Source: Ichthyophis bannanicus (lineage: Eukaryota; Chordata; Amphibia; Gymnophiona; Ichthyophiidae). From it: a DNA stretch of 64,000 bases. Below the pieces are notes generated by a model, which was given only the letters and a program-made list of their open reading frames with translations, made no database searches and was not told the DNA's origin. Numbering within the stretch: position 1 is the first letter of the stretch; each line of letters opens with the position of its first letter. Both the position numbers and the translations under genes were made by a program. Positions 42,751 through 53,156 of the stretch are shown one piece after another. The stretch is from assembly GCA_033557465.1 (NCBI GenBank), contig CM066037.1, positions 202,491,156-202,555,155 of the forward strand. Reading direction: 5' to 3'.

Positions 42751-43728
42751 GGTATTGAGCTCCTCAGCTCGAGGCTCCTCCTAGGCATCCGCAGTCCGCA
42801 GGGAAGGCCAAGGCTTTGGCCATGTCCCTCACGAAGTCCGAAAACCGGGTATCCTTGGGGGGGGGGGGACCTTCTCCGAGGCTTGGACTCCAGTGAGTCC
42901 GAAGGGACGCACCGAGCCCAGAAGGTGTCCGGGGACTCCTCGTCCTCCATCTCCCACGCCGACTCCTCCGAGGAGGAATCAAGCGGCTCCAGTCGTGTGG
43001 GCCTCAGTGCCACCCGCCCCAACACCGAGGATATCGGTGTCGACGACCTCAGCCCCGCACAGGAGGTCGAGGGGGACCTTGACTGAGGATTGACTCGAGA
43101 CTTCATTGACTCGAGGATCGGCTCGGTCTCCAGGGTCGACTTGGACCTCGAGGTCCCGGTGGTCTGGCGATCAGCACCGGCTGCTGTTCCATGAAGGCAG
43201 CCAAGCTGCTCTCCAAGGCCGTCAACCTGAGTCCAAGCTCGTCGGCTCTCCTGGAGGAGAGTCCATGAGGACAACACCACTTACGTGACTCGGGGACTCC
43301 AGCTCCACACGAGGTAACTTGGACGGCCTCTCCGACTCAGAGAGCCTGGGGTGGCGCTCAGGGCTACGCGACCTGGCCCTCGAGGACCCAGGAGCCTCCA
43401 CCGACGCCGCCCTCGCGAGCTGCTTCTTCCTTTTGTGCTCTTGGGTGGGAGACTCCCTCTCAGAGGAACCCCGATGGCGCTCGGGGTCAGACTCCCGAGA
43501 TGTCGAGGCCTCTGATGAAGTCCGGGCCCGGCCGGACGTGGACTCTGAGAAAATTCTCTCATGTTGATGCTGACGGCTCTGAAGTGCCTTCGATGACATT
43601 TTGCCGCACGGGCCACAGACCAGCAGGTCATGGTCAGGCCCGAGGCAGTGGAGGCAGCAGTCATGTGTGTCGGTGAGAGACATAAGTTTCTTGCACCGAT
43701 CACACTTTTTGAACTCGCTGGCAGCCAT
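42751..43728 (-). pseudogene. DIRS-C Gag-like ORF1, N-terminal half
   Basis: Start at 43728: MAASEFKKCDRCKKLMSLTD then THDCCLHCLGPDHDLLVCGPC, the zinc cluster. A long Ser/Arg/Glu-rich region follows (ARSRSPERHPRLSESERPSK). The frame ends at 43222 and continues in the frame of 42093-43280 to LRSSIPC, where the deletion fuses it to RT. The conserved central Gag segment (SYQLYM...) is gone. Confidence 0.86.
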
Positions 43729-44462
43729 CGGGGGAAAAAAGGCCCCTGCAAGGTCAAAAGACCGGGCTGCCAGTGAAAACACAAAAAGAGCGCGAACGCT
43801 AGTCACGAAGGACAAAAAACGAAAATCAAAATTCCAGACTCGATACCGGTGTACCGAGCCCAGGCGGGAAGGGGAACCGGCGTCTAACCGGATCAGAAAA
43901 AGCCAAAATAGCCAAAAAAAATCTACTTTTCCCGGGTGACACGAACTCACGTCCGTTGGGCTCCGCGGAAAAAGAAAGACTGAGCAAGATGGCACCCTTG
44001 GGCGGTAAGGGGACCGTGCATGCGCGCTGCATTCCCAAAGGCTTTCTTTGAAAGCTGGGGAAATGCTCCGCACGAGGGCTCCGTCGGTGCCGATGTCACC
44101 TATATGTGAGGCCTGACTTCCTGCTTTGTCCTGGAGAAAGGGGCGATATGATAGAGACCTTTAAATACCTCCTTAGGTGCGCTCCTTGGGGCAGCTCCTG
44201 CAGGGCGCTCCTCTTTGTCCTTTTAGCAATCCTTGCTTTTCAAATCGGGGGTCTCTTTGGTCCCTCACAACCCTTGCCGATTTGCTCCGCACAGTCCTCC
44301 TCTACTCTGGTGAGTCTGCCATTGCCTTCCACCGCTCTGCCCTCATTCACTGTAGTTCACGATCCTTCTTCTTTAATGACTACCATTCCTGTACTCTGGG
44401 GGAATTGTCCTGCCTTTTCCCCCCAGCAGCGCTGACATCACAGCTCCTCCTACCATTCCCTT

Positions 44463-46078
44463 ATGAATCTTCTCCCCTGTCTGTCCTTCTCGTCTTCTGC
44501 TCATTCTTACCTCCTGCCCCCCTCCTCCCCCCTCGGCCCTGCTACCTTCTGTTTTGGTCTCCTTAACTGCCGCTCCCTTCGCTCCAAAACCCTGCTCGTA
44601 TCAGACCTCATCTCTCAGGAGTCCCTTGATGTCCTCCTGCTTACCGAAACCTGGCTAAAAGAAGGCGAAGATGCGCTCTTAGCTCGCTGCCTACCTCCTG
44701 ATTTCACCGGTATTTCTGTCCCTCGCATTGGCCGCACTGGTGGAGGCGTGGCCGCCCTCCTCCGTTCTTCCATTTCCTTTACTCCTATCTCTTCCCCCTT
44801 ATTGCGCTACCCGGAAGCTTTGCTTCTTAAACTCCACTTTGCCTCTCCCATGCACTTACTTCTTATCTACTCCCCTCCAGCCTTATGCCCGACCTCTAGG
44901 ATTCCCTTTCTCCTCTATCATTGATCTGTTGCTGGCCTTCCCTCACCTGCTCATCACAGGCGACTTCAATCTGCACCTTGACCCTCCTGTCTCTGCCAGA
45001 GACCATTCCTTTAACACCCTTCTCCACGATTTGTCCCTTCTCCAACTTATTTCTTTCCCAACCCATTCTGCTGGGTATACCCTTGATCTGCTTCTTTCCC
45101 CCTCAGCCCCGACTTATCTCCTACAATCTCCTCATGCTTTCCCCCTACCCTGGACCGATCATTATTGTATCATTTTTCACTGTCTTCCTTCCCCCTTCAC
45201 CTCCTTGGCCCCCTCTCCTTCTCTTTGCACCTCTCCCCCTACCTCTATATCCTATCCTCGTCATATATCCTCCGAGACCCTTCAACAATCCCCTCCTGCA
45301 TCTGATCTTCTTCCATCTAACTTCTCCCTTCTCTCTCCCTCTTCCAAAGCTTCCACCTGGTTTTCCTCCCTCTCCACTGCCTTAGATTGCGTTGCCCCTC
45401 TTCACCCCCGGTCTCTCTCTTGCCGTCCCTCACAGCCATGGTTCCATTCCGGCCTCCTTCTCCTTCATGCACAGCTCCGCCGAGCTGAACACATGTGGCG
45501 CAAAGCCCCCTCTCCCACTACTCTCTCTCATTTTAAGTCTGAACATTCTCATTACAGAACCCACGTTCACAAAGCTAAGCAGGCCTACTTCTCCGCTACT
45601 ATTTCTTCTGCACCTAATCAGACGCGTCACCTTTACTCTGTCCTCCGTTCGCTCACCTCCCTCCAGTCTCATTCCACTCCTCTTCCTCCTGCTCCCTCAC
45701 CCTCTCCCTCAGAGCTGGTAATTTACTTCAGTACTAAGATATCTGACCTCAGACAGTCCCTGCCCTACTGTCCTCCTCCCATCTCCAGCCCCCCTCCTTG
45801 TTCCCCCCTCCCACCCCTCAACTGTCCCACGTATGGCATTCCTTCCACCCACTTACTTCTTCCGAGCTTATTGCAACAATCTCTTCCCCTAAGAAAACAT
45901 TCTGTGCATTGGATCCTATTCCATCATCCTGGTTGCTCACCTCCTCCCTAGCTCTTCTTCCCCCAGCTCTCACTATAATCAACTCTAGTCTTTCCTCAGG
46001 TGTTTTTCCCCAGCCCTGGAAACACGCTTTGGTCTGCCCTATCCTTAAAAAGCCCTCACTTGATCCCTTAATTATTTA
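44463..46078 (+). pseudogene. L2-A endonuclease and linker, frameshifted
   Basis: FGLLNCRSLRSKTLLVSDLI, LLTETWLKE (catalytic Glu) and GRTGGGVAALLRSS lie in one frame. After a shift near 44880, LLITGDFNLHLDPP (Asp/Asn) and WTDHYCI (SDH-like) follow. A second shift near 45830 leads to ALDPIPSSWLL and FPQPWKHALVCPILKKPSLD, the start of RT, which stops at the LINE-B junction. Confidence 0.88.
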
Positions 46079-46323
46079 TTTATTTATTTTATTTATTTGC
46101 ATCTCTTATATACCGCGCTATTACAATCAGTGCGGTTTACAGTGGAACAGAACATAAAACAATGTAGCAGTTACATTGGGTTTACAATAAAACATGGGAT
46201 ACAAACTTGGAAAAACAGGGGGAAAAAACTATGTACAGTGTTATAGAAGTGGAGGATTAAAGATCAAATGAGGGCATGGTTAAGGGTTGTAATGTGAAGA
46301 GTGGATATGTAACAAGAGGGGTA

Positions 46324-49167
46324 TCAGGCTAACGTTTTTTGTAGTTGGGGTTGCGTTAATTGTGAATCTTGGAGAGTACGTGTATTATGTAGTTGGGGTT
46401 GCGTTAATTGTGAATCTTGGAGAGTACGTGTATTATGTCGGGGTTGGCTAGGGGGGATAAGATCGGAATAGTGTTTTAGGAAAAGATGGTGTTTGATAGC
46501 CTTTTTGAACGAGATTATATTGGTAATGGAACGAATTTCTGGGGGGAGGGAGTTCCATGCTCCTGGTACAAATAGTGAAAAGGCTCTATTGGATGTTGTC
46601 TTTGAACATTTTGTGATTGCTTTAGGCACTTCTAATTTGTTCAAGCATGACGAGCGTCTGTATCTGTTTGGTGGTGTATGTTGGATAAGCTTGGTAAGCG
46701 GGGTGGTGGGCTGATTTCTTGAGGCCTTGAAGGTTAGTACGAGGGCTTTGTAGACAATTCTAGCTTGTAAAGGCAGCCAGTGTAGGTTCATCAGCACTGG
46801 AGTTATGTGCTCCGATCTAGATATTCCGGAAAGTATTCTTGCAGCGGAGTTCATGGCTAACCTCAGGGGGTTCAATGTTGCTTGTGGGAGCCCAAGGAGG
46901 ATGATGTTAGCGAAGTCAAGGTGGGGGGTTACCAGTGCTTGGAATATGGTGCGGAAATCAGATGGATCAAGTAGTGGTCGTAGGTGTCGTAGTGAACGTA
47001 TCTTGTGGTAAATAGATTTGGCAGTATTTTTGATATGCGGTGACATGTCCAGCTTCTGGTCGAGGATGATGCCCAAGTACCGGATGGTAGGTTTGACTGT
47101 GAGGTCGTAGTTGTTGACTCGCAGGGATGTCGGTGGTATGAAGTTCTGATTGCGAGTGATAAAAAGGACGTCAGTCTTGCTGTGATTAATGTGCAGGTTT
47201 TGGGATAGGAGCCATTCGGAGACAGCATTGAAGCATTTTATTATTGCTGAGAAATCTGGTTGGTCAAGCTTGAAGGATGAGTACATCAGGATGTCGTCTG
47301 CATATGCTAAGCACTGAATATTGAAAGAACGGATCAGGTCGCAGATGGGTTGCATATAAATATTAAACATGAGAGATGAAAGGGAAGAGCCTTGGGGGAC
47401 TCCTTGTTTGAGTGTGAATGGATCGGATGTAGTGGATCCTACTCTGACTTGTTGTGACCTGTCGCTCAAATATGACCTGCACCATGCTAAGGCTGTTCCT
47501 TGTATACCTTTTTCTTTGAGGCGGATTAAGAGTGTCTCGTGGTTCACAGAATCAAACGCGGCTGCAATGTCCATAAAAATAAGGATGAATCCTTGGTGTA
47601 TATCATCGATTCCCATGACCAGGTTGTTGAATAATGTAGTAAGGATGGTCTCTATACCGTGTGCTTCTCTGAATCCATGTTGTGAATGGTCCAGTGGTGC
47701 TTCAGTGTCAATGTGCTGTTGGATTTGTAATTGAACTACCTTTTCTGTAATTTTTGCAAGTAGAGGGATGCTTGAGATGGGTCTGAACGACTCGACTTTA
47801 GATGGGTCGAGTTTGCAGTTTTTTAATAGTGGGCGGATTGATGTGAACTTTAAGCTTTGCGGGAAGTAGCCTTTTATGAAGGATTGGTTGAGGATTCTAC
47901 TGATGGTTGGGCTGAGGGTGGTTCGCAGCTCTTTTATCCAGCTGGAGGGACAGGGGTCATTAGGTGCTGTAGTGAGGTTGATAGATGAGATGATTTCCTC
48001 AATTTGTTTGGTGGAGACCTCTTGGAATTGAGACAGCGCCGCTGGTTGAAGGGTGAGGTCTGCAGGGACGAGGGGTGTGGGGGAAGTGTTAAAGTTTGTT
48101 TGGATTATTTTTGACTGAAGGTAGTTTGAGTAGATTTGTGGGTGAGGCATTTGGTCTTGGGGAGGGGTAGGGTCGCCTGTGAGCATTCTAACAATGGAGA
48201 ATAGTTCACGGGGCCTGTTCATGGATCTTTTTAGAGTTTCAGAGTGGTGTTGCTTTCTCTTTTCCATTGTCATTTGTCTGTGAGCTTGTAGGTGGGCAGA
48301 GTATGTGCAGAGAGCCTCAGGAGTCCGTGAGCGGCGCCATTGTCTCTCAAGTTTGCGGAGCTGGATTAGGGACATTCGTATATCTTGTGAGTACCAAGGT
48401 GCATGTTCACATCTTGATTTTTTCTCGGTGTTGGCTGGTTGGTGTGCAGCCTCCTTAAGTGCATTATTCCAGTTTGATACTAGATCGTCAGGGTCTGTAG
48501 AGGCATCGGTGAGGATAGGCAATATCTTGTCAAGGATTTCGTTCTTGTCAAAAGGCTGATATCGTGCTGCCGTGTTTCTAACGGTATGTTGAGTATTTCT
48601 GCAAATGTTGCTGGGGTGGATGTTAGGTAAGTCAAAAAGAAGTAGGTTATGATCTGACCAAGGAATTGGTGTTATTGAGGTCAACAGGTTCTCAGTGGAA
48701 TTGATAACAGCATTAGGTGCGAAGATAAGGTCAAGTTTGTTTCCTTTGTTGTGGGTGGGAGCATCAATCAATTGGCTGTATCCAAGTTGGTTCATTGCAT
48801 CAAGGAAGGCTGATGAGTGCGATTCATGTAGGGATGGCAGATTGAAGTCGCCTAATAACCAGTTTAGGGTGCAGGGGTTGTTGGGGTTACCAGCAATGTT
48901 GATTATGGAAGGAAGGTCATCTGGGGATGGCGTGGGAGCTCGGTATAAGAGGTTAATGGTACAGGTGTCATTTGTTATAGAGAGTGTGTCAAGGTGAGTT
49001 GTACTTGTGGTGTTACTTAATCTAAATTGAAGTGAAGATTTGGCAATAATCAGAGTGCCACCTCCTCTCTGATTGGCTCTGTGGCAGGCGAAGGATGAGT
49101 AGCCTGGGGGTGTCATCTGGTTGAGGATGACATTGTCGCATGAGGATAACCATGATTCAGTTATCAT
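46324..49167 (-). CDS. LINE-B ORF2: endonuclease-reverse transcriptase, 947 codons open
   Basis: MITESWLSSCDNV contains the catalytic Glu of the apurinic-like endonuclease. RGGGTLIIAKSSL, WLLGDFNLPS and WSDHNLLL follow, completing that domain. The RT shows ESFRPISSIPLLAKITEKVV, FMDIAAAFDSVNHETLL, QGVPQGSSLSSLMFNIYMQP and CLAYADDILMYSS, with an intact YADD. The C-terminal domain ends with a doubled 16-residue segment (HNTRTLQDSQLTQPQL). The coding frame continues upstream as RCALANA, stop, SIRSKWPIAIELISHHNLDL. The TGA at 49231-49233 is probably a decayed CGA, so the natural protein began further upstream and this copy is at most one or two changes from intact. Confidence 0.9.
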   Translation of the reverse strand: MITESWLSSCDNVILNQMTPPGYSSFACHRANQRGGGTLIIAKSSLQFRLSNTTSTTHLDTLSITNDTCTINLLYRAPTPSPDDLPSIINIAGNPNNPCTLNWLLGDFNLPSLHESHSSAFLDAMNQLGYSQLIDAPTHNKGNKLDLIFAPNAVINSTENLLTSITPIPWSDHNLLLFDLPNIHPSNICRNTQHTVRNTAARYQPFDKNEILDKILPILTDASTDPDDLVSNWNNALKEAAHQPANTEKKSRCEHAPWYSQDIRMSLIQLRKLERQWRRSRTPEALCTYSAHLQAHRQMTMEKRKQHHSETLKRSMNRPRELFSIVRMLTGDPTPPQDQMPHPQIYSNYLQSKIIQTNFNTSPTPLVPADLTLQPAALSQFQEVSTKQIEEIISSINLTTAPNDPCPSSWIKELRTTLSPTISRILNQSFIKGYFPQSLKFTSIRPLLKNCKLDPSKVESFRPISSIPLLAKITEKVVQLQIQQHIDTEAPLDHSQHGFREAHGIETILTTLFNNLVMGIDDIHQGFILIFMDIAAAFDSVNHETLLIRLKEKGIQGTALAWCRSYLSDRSQQVRVGSTTSDPFTLKQGVPQGSSLSSLMFNIYMQPICDLIRSFNIQCLAYADDILMYSSFKLDQPDFSAIIKCFNAVSEWLLSQNLHINHSKTDVLFITRNQNFIPPTSLRVNNYDLTVKPTIRYLGIILDQKLDMSPHIKNTAKSIYHKIRSLRHLRPLLDPSDFRTIFQALVTPHLDFANIILLGLPQATLNPLRLAMNSAARILSGISRSEHITPVLMNLHWLPLQARIVYKALVLTFKASRNQPTTPLTKLIQHTPPNRYRRSSCLNKLEVPKAITKCSKTTSNRAFSLFVPGAWNSLPPEIRSITNIISFKKAIKHHLFLKHYSDLIPPSQPRHNTRTLQDSQLTQPQLHNTRTLQDSQLTQPQLQKTLA

Positions 49168-49205
49168 TAATAGGTCAAGGTTGTGGTGAGATATAAGCTC
49201 GATGG

Positions 49206-49502
49206 CTATGGGCCATTTTGATCGTATAGATCAGGCATTCGCAAGTGCGCATCTAAGGTGGATGTGCTGGGGTCGTTTTTCAGATTTGGTTTTGTTAAGG
49301 GTTTGTAATGGGATAAGTAGGAGGTGTGACTGGCGTGTATAAGGTTTTGTAGTTGTGTGGTGGGGGGTTTCAAAACCTCTTCTTGTGTTGTAGCGGAGGA
49401 TAGGGATGTGGTTGGTACCGGGTTTAGTGTGTGGGTTAGGGTGGGTACCCAGGAGGTCAGTAGGGCTACAATGATGGAAAAGGATGGTGCAGTGATTTGC
49501 AT
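49206..49502 (-). CDS. LINE-B upstream frame, 98 codons
   Basis: MQITAPSFSIIVALLTSWVP begins with a hydrophobic stretch, then Thr/Ser/Pro-rich sequence. It ends in a frame overlapping the start of the endonuclease coding sequence. It may be the true N-terminus of ORF2 separated by a frameshift near 49250-49290, or a separate small ORF1. I cannot decide from one copy. Confidence 0.45.
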   Translation of the reverse strand: MQITAPSFSIIVALLTSWVPTLTHTLNPVPTTSLSSATTQEEVLKPPTTQLQNLIHASHTSYLSHYKPLTKPNLKNDPSTSTLDAHLRMPDLYDQNGP

Positions 49503-50398
49503 GATGTTTTTGTGTGATGTAACAGCTTATGCAGGAGCCTTGTGAGACGCTATGTGTCAGTGCTCGACTTTTGTAATGGAAATACAGTCAGGCTTGTGCG
49601 TGAAGGCAGCAAGATAGGAAAGGCTTTTTGATTGCAGAAGCAGTGGTAAGGGCAGCTCGTAGTTGAGGGAATAAGAGAGTAGACAGGATTACACTGAATG
49701 CTACTGTAACAATTACACTGAACGCTAGAGTCAACAGGCAAGGATACAGTAAATGATACAATAAATGCTACTGTAACAATTATACTGATCGCTAGAGTAA
49801 AACAGGGAAGGTTACACTTACTGCTATAGTAACACTTTGGATGAATTGTGTGAAGAACAAGCACTGCCTCAGCTAATGGTACTGCTACGATTTAGTGAGG
49901 TTTGAGGAAATAGGACCGCATGTAAGGCAGTCGTAAATTTTGTTACAATTTATGTGTTACAATAAGTAAGCATCAAATGTAATGACTGCGGTTAAGTGTG
50001 GTTTTAACTTAACGTCCTTGGCTGAGTCAGAGGGTATGATAGACAATGATATTACTCATGGAAAAGACGTTCATGGTAATATGTGACAGTATTGATATGG
50101 GTACCTTATGAAGCACTTTAATGCAGGTTGTCTGGGTTCCGATGCCGACGGCTGGTTAGCTGCTCACCGTTGATGTACTTGTATTTGTGGTGATAAGCAG
50201 ATGATGGAGACAGAGAAATAAACTAGACCAGTGTCTGACTGCAGTGGCCGCAGGAAAACGAGAAAGGAGTTACTGTTTCTGTGGCTGGGCCTGGGCGGGA
50301 GTGGAGCTCCGTAGACTTTCAGTAGCGTTTTCTGTAACGGTGAGATGGTTACTCGGTTGTCAAGTCCGTAATTAGCTATAGGCCTCCACCAGGGCCTC
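49503..50398 (-). other. LINE-B 5' leader, non-coding
   Basis: No supported frame. 49680-49830 repeats phrases such as ACTGCTATAGTAAC and GCTACTGTAACAATTA, a low-copy internal repeat. Leads into the GC-rich block. Confidence 0.6.
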
Positions 50399-50470
50399 CG
50401 CCTAAGGGCCACGCCAAAGGGCCCTCTGGCGAGGCCCTCAGGCGCGGGCCCGCCTGGCGCGGGCGCGCCC
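50399..50470 (-). promoter_or_regulatory. GC-rich block shared by LINE-B and its ORF-less relative
   Basis: CGCCTAAGGGCCACGCCAAA followed by GGGCCCTCTGGCG is identical to 40752-40784. LINE-B has about 12 extra bases, then GCGCGGGCCCGC and GGCGCGGGCGCGCCC in both. Position between the monomers and the leader suggests a promoter-proximal element. Function is inferred from position only. Confidence 0.6.
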
Positions 50471-51604
50471 GATGGCGTGAATTTGTATGGCCGTGCAGGC
50501 AGTCCCGATTGGCTGGATGGTGCAGGAGCTGTTCCCTGCTGCCGGAGGCTCTATCCCCCGACTGGGGAGAGCTGCAGATGGTAGCAGGGGTTCACTGGAC
50601 CACGCGCCCGATGGCGCGAACTTGTATGGCCGTGCAGGCAGTCCCGATTGGCTGGACGGTGCAGGAGCTGTTCCCTGCTGCCGGAGGCTCTATCCCCCGA
50701 CTGGGGAGAGCTGCAGATGGTAGCAGGGGTTCACTGGACCACGCGCCCGATGGCGCGAACTTGTATGGCCGTGCAGGCAGTCCCGATTGGCTGGACGGTG
50801 CAGGAGCTGTTCCCTGCTGCCGGAGGCTCTATCCCCCGACTGGGGAGAGCTGCAGATGGTAGCAGGGGTTCACTGGACCACGCGCCCGATGGCGCGAACT
50901 TGTATGGCCGTGCAGGCAGTCCCGATTGGCTGGACGGTGCAGGAGCTGTTCCCTGCTGCCGGAGGCTCTATCCCCCGACTGGGGAGAGCTGCAGATGGTA
51001 GCAGGGGTTCACTGGACCACGCGCCCGATGGCGCGAACTTGTATGGCCGTGCAGGCAGTCCCGATTGGCTGGACGGTGCAGGAGCTGTTCCCTGCTGCCG
51101 GAGGCTCTATCCCCCGACTGGGGAGAGCTGCAGATGGTAGCAGGGGTTCACTGGACCACGCGCCCGATGGCGCGAACTTGTATGGCCGTGCAGGCAGTCC
51201 CGATTGGCTGGACGGTGCAGGAGCTGTTCCCTGCTGCCGGAGGCTCTATCCCCCGACTGGGGAGAGCTGCAGATGGTAGCAGGGGTTCACTGGACCACGC
51301 GCCCGATGGCGCGAACTTGTATGGCCGTGCAGGCAGTCCCGATTGGCTGGACGGTGCAGGAGCTGTTCCCTGCTGCCGGAGGCTCTATCCCCCGACTGGG
51401 GAGAGCTGCAGATGGTAGCAGGGGTTCACTGGACCACGCGCCCGATGGCGCGAACTTGTATGGCCGTGCAGGCAGTCCCGATTGGCTGGACGGTGCAGGA
51501 GCTGTTCCCTGCTGCCGGAGGCTCTATCCCCCGACTGGGGAGAGCTGCAGATGGTAGCAGGGGTTCACTGGACCACGCGCCCGATGGCGCGAACTTGTAT
51601 GGCC
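50470..51604. repeat. 139-bp tandem array, 8 full units plus partial
   Basis: Units start at 50470, 50609, 50748, 50887, 51026, 51165, 51304 and 51443, with a partial at 51582. Each contains GATGGCGCGAACTTG, GGCTGGACGGTGCAGGAGC and ends CACGCGCCC. All except the first are identical by eye. They form the 5' end of LINE-B and probably act as repeated promoter units, as monomers do in mouse L1 (known analogy). Confidence 0.95.
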
Positions 51605-52967
51605 TGCACATTATCGCCCTGTCTCTAACCTCCCTTTTTTATCTAAAATTCTTGAAAAGGATGTATTCTCCCAACTGTCTTCTTATCTCGACTCCACCCA
51701 CTTTCTCCATCCCAGTCAGTCTGGCTTCTGGCCCGGCCACAGCATTGAAACTGTTCTACTGGGCTTTCTAAACGAAATTCACACTGCTCACGACCGTGGT
51801 GACCTTTCAGTGGTGGTTTCCCTCGATCTTTCTGCTGCCTTCGATCTTGTTGACCACTCCCTTCTTCTAGCCCGGTTGAGGGAGGCGGGTCTCTGTAGCA
51901 CAGTCCTTCACTGGTTCCATTCTTTTCTCTCCTCTAGGTCTTATTCCGTTCTCTCCACTTCTACTCCCTCAACTGCCTCGGAGCCCACTCCCCTCCTTTG
52001 CGGTGTCCCCCAAGGTTCAGTTCTGGCCCCTCTTCTCTTCAACATCTTTCTCACACCTCTCGCTCTATTGGTTCAGCAACACGGGATATCTGCCTTTTAC
52101 TATGCTGACAACCTGGTCCTTCTTCATCACACCTCCCCCCTTTCCCGCGATCTTTCCCCTCTGAATTCTTGCCTCACAGCCATTGCCGATTGGCTCACTA
52201 CCCACTGCCTGCACCTCAATCTCACAAAAACCCTTGCCATCTGGTTCTCTCATGATACTACCTTCCCCCCCCCCCCCCCGGTCTCCCCTTCCTTTTACGG
52301 TTCGCCCGTTCCCCTAGTCTCCTCCTTTCGCTACCTGGGAGTCCTCTTTGACCCTACCCTGACCTTTCGGGATCACGTTGCTCATGTTTCAAAGACTTCC
52401 TTTTTCTTCCTTTGTCAGATTCGTGCTATCAGGCCTTTTCTTTCTGCACAGGCACTTACTACCCTTCTTTTGTCACTGGTCATATCTCGCATCGACTTTT
52501 GTAACTCTGTTCTAGCTGGTCTCCCTATCGTGCAACTTCACCGTTTCCAACGTATCCAAAATACCACTGCTCGACTTATTTTTCACTCCTCCACACGTGA
52601 TCATATTACACCTCTTCTCATCCGTCTTCACTGGCTCCCCATCAAGTTCCGCATTCATTTCAAAATCTTGGTACTCCTCCACCATGTCCTCTACACCCAC
52701 TCCCCCCAGTATCTGGCTGATCTCGTTCACTTGCTTACCCCAACTCGCTCTCTGCGATCCCTCCATCTCAACCGCTTACGTCTCCCCTCACCCGCTTGTG
52801 CTCACCTCCAGTCCACTCGCTCCTCTGCATTCTTCTTCCTTGCCCCCGCTCTGTGGAACTCCCTGCCCTCTTCTATCCGGCTTGAGCAGGAACACTCTAC
52901 CTTCAAGAACAGCCTCAAAACCCATCTCTTTGTCCTTGCCTTTGACCTCCCTGATCCCTCTATGTGA
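51605..52967 (+). pseudogene. L2-A reverse transcriptase, right of LINE-B
   Basis: Begins in a broken frame (HYRPVSNLPFLSKILEK) and becomes open at 51810-52967: VVSLDLSAAFDLVDHSLLLA, CGVPQGSVLAPLLFNIFLTP, FYYADNLVLL, RYLGVLFDPTLTFRDHVAHV, and the C-terminal IRLHWLPIKFRIHFKILVLL and PALWNSLPSSIR. The active site is YADN instead of YADD. A poly-C run lies at 52267-52279. Confidence 0.9.
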
Positions 52968-53156
52968 CCTTCCCTTCCCTTGTCCCCTCTCTCTCTCTCC
53001 TCCTCACTGTCCTGTTGTATGAATCTGTTAGGTATGCTTTCCTATCCACTAATGTAATTTCTTTTCTTCTTCCCTTACCTTATGGTTTTCTTTATTTTGT
53101 ATTATGTAAACCGCTCTGATGTTTTTCGTTTAGCGGTATATCAAGTTAATAAACAT

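Larger units (their letters stand above)
39153..44139 (-). mobile_element. DIRS-C: internally deleted DIRS copy with an insert
   Basis: Ends: 39153 (GAGTAGTTACTCACCTGTAA) and 44139 (CCTGGAGAAA). Minus-strand order: 5' terminus, Gag N-terminal half (43728 to about 42750), then directly the RT from its YLDD region onward, RNase H, recombinase, ICR (39410-39510) and 3' terminus. About 1.47 kb present in DIRS-D (Gag C-terminus plus RT fingers) is missing. A 767-bp non-autonomous element sits in the recombinase at 40511-41277. Confidence 0.9.
46079..51604 (-). mobile_element. LINE-B: near-full-length young L2-like LINE with tandem 5' monomers
   Basis: Minus-strand order: eight 139-bp monomers (51604 to 50470), GC-rich block (50399-50470), about 900-bp leader, short upstream frame (49502-49206), a 947-codon endonuclease/RT frame (49167-46324), and a 3' UTR with the ATATACCGC/GCGGTTTAC hairpin (46111-46142 on the plus strand) plus TTTATTTATT repeats. 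It splits L2-A between KKPSLD and HYRPVS. Low decay suggests recent insertion. Confidence 0.9.
44186..53156 (+). mobile_element. L2-A: L2-like LINE, split by LINE-B
   Basis: Plus-strand LINE with an endonuclease (44463-46078), RT (51605-52967) and a 3' tail with hairpin GTAAACCGC (53106-53114) / AGCGGTATAT (53132-53141). LINE-B occupies 46079-51604 in reverse orientation. L2-A itself lies inside the CR1-like host LINE. The left edge is placed where the host LINE sequence ACCTTTAAATACCT stops. Confidence 0.85.

Noticed and set aside
40806..51604. CRISPR-like direct repeats
   Set aside because: The repeats are head-to-tail without spacers and lie in eukaryotic LINE 5' ends.
50487..51771. Seven overlapping 117- to 142-codon frames with identical products
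   Set aside because: The 139-bp unit happens to lack stops in these frames. They are artefacts of the tandem array, not genes.
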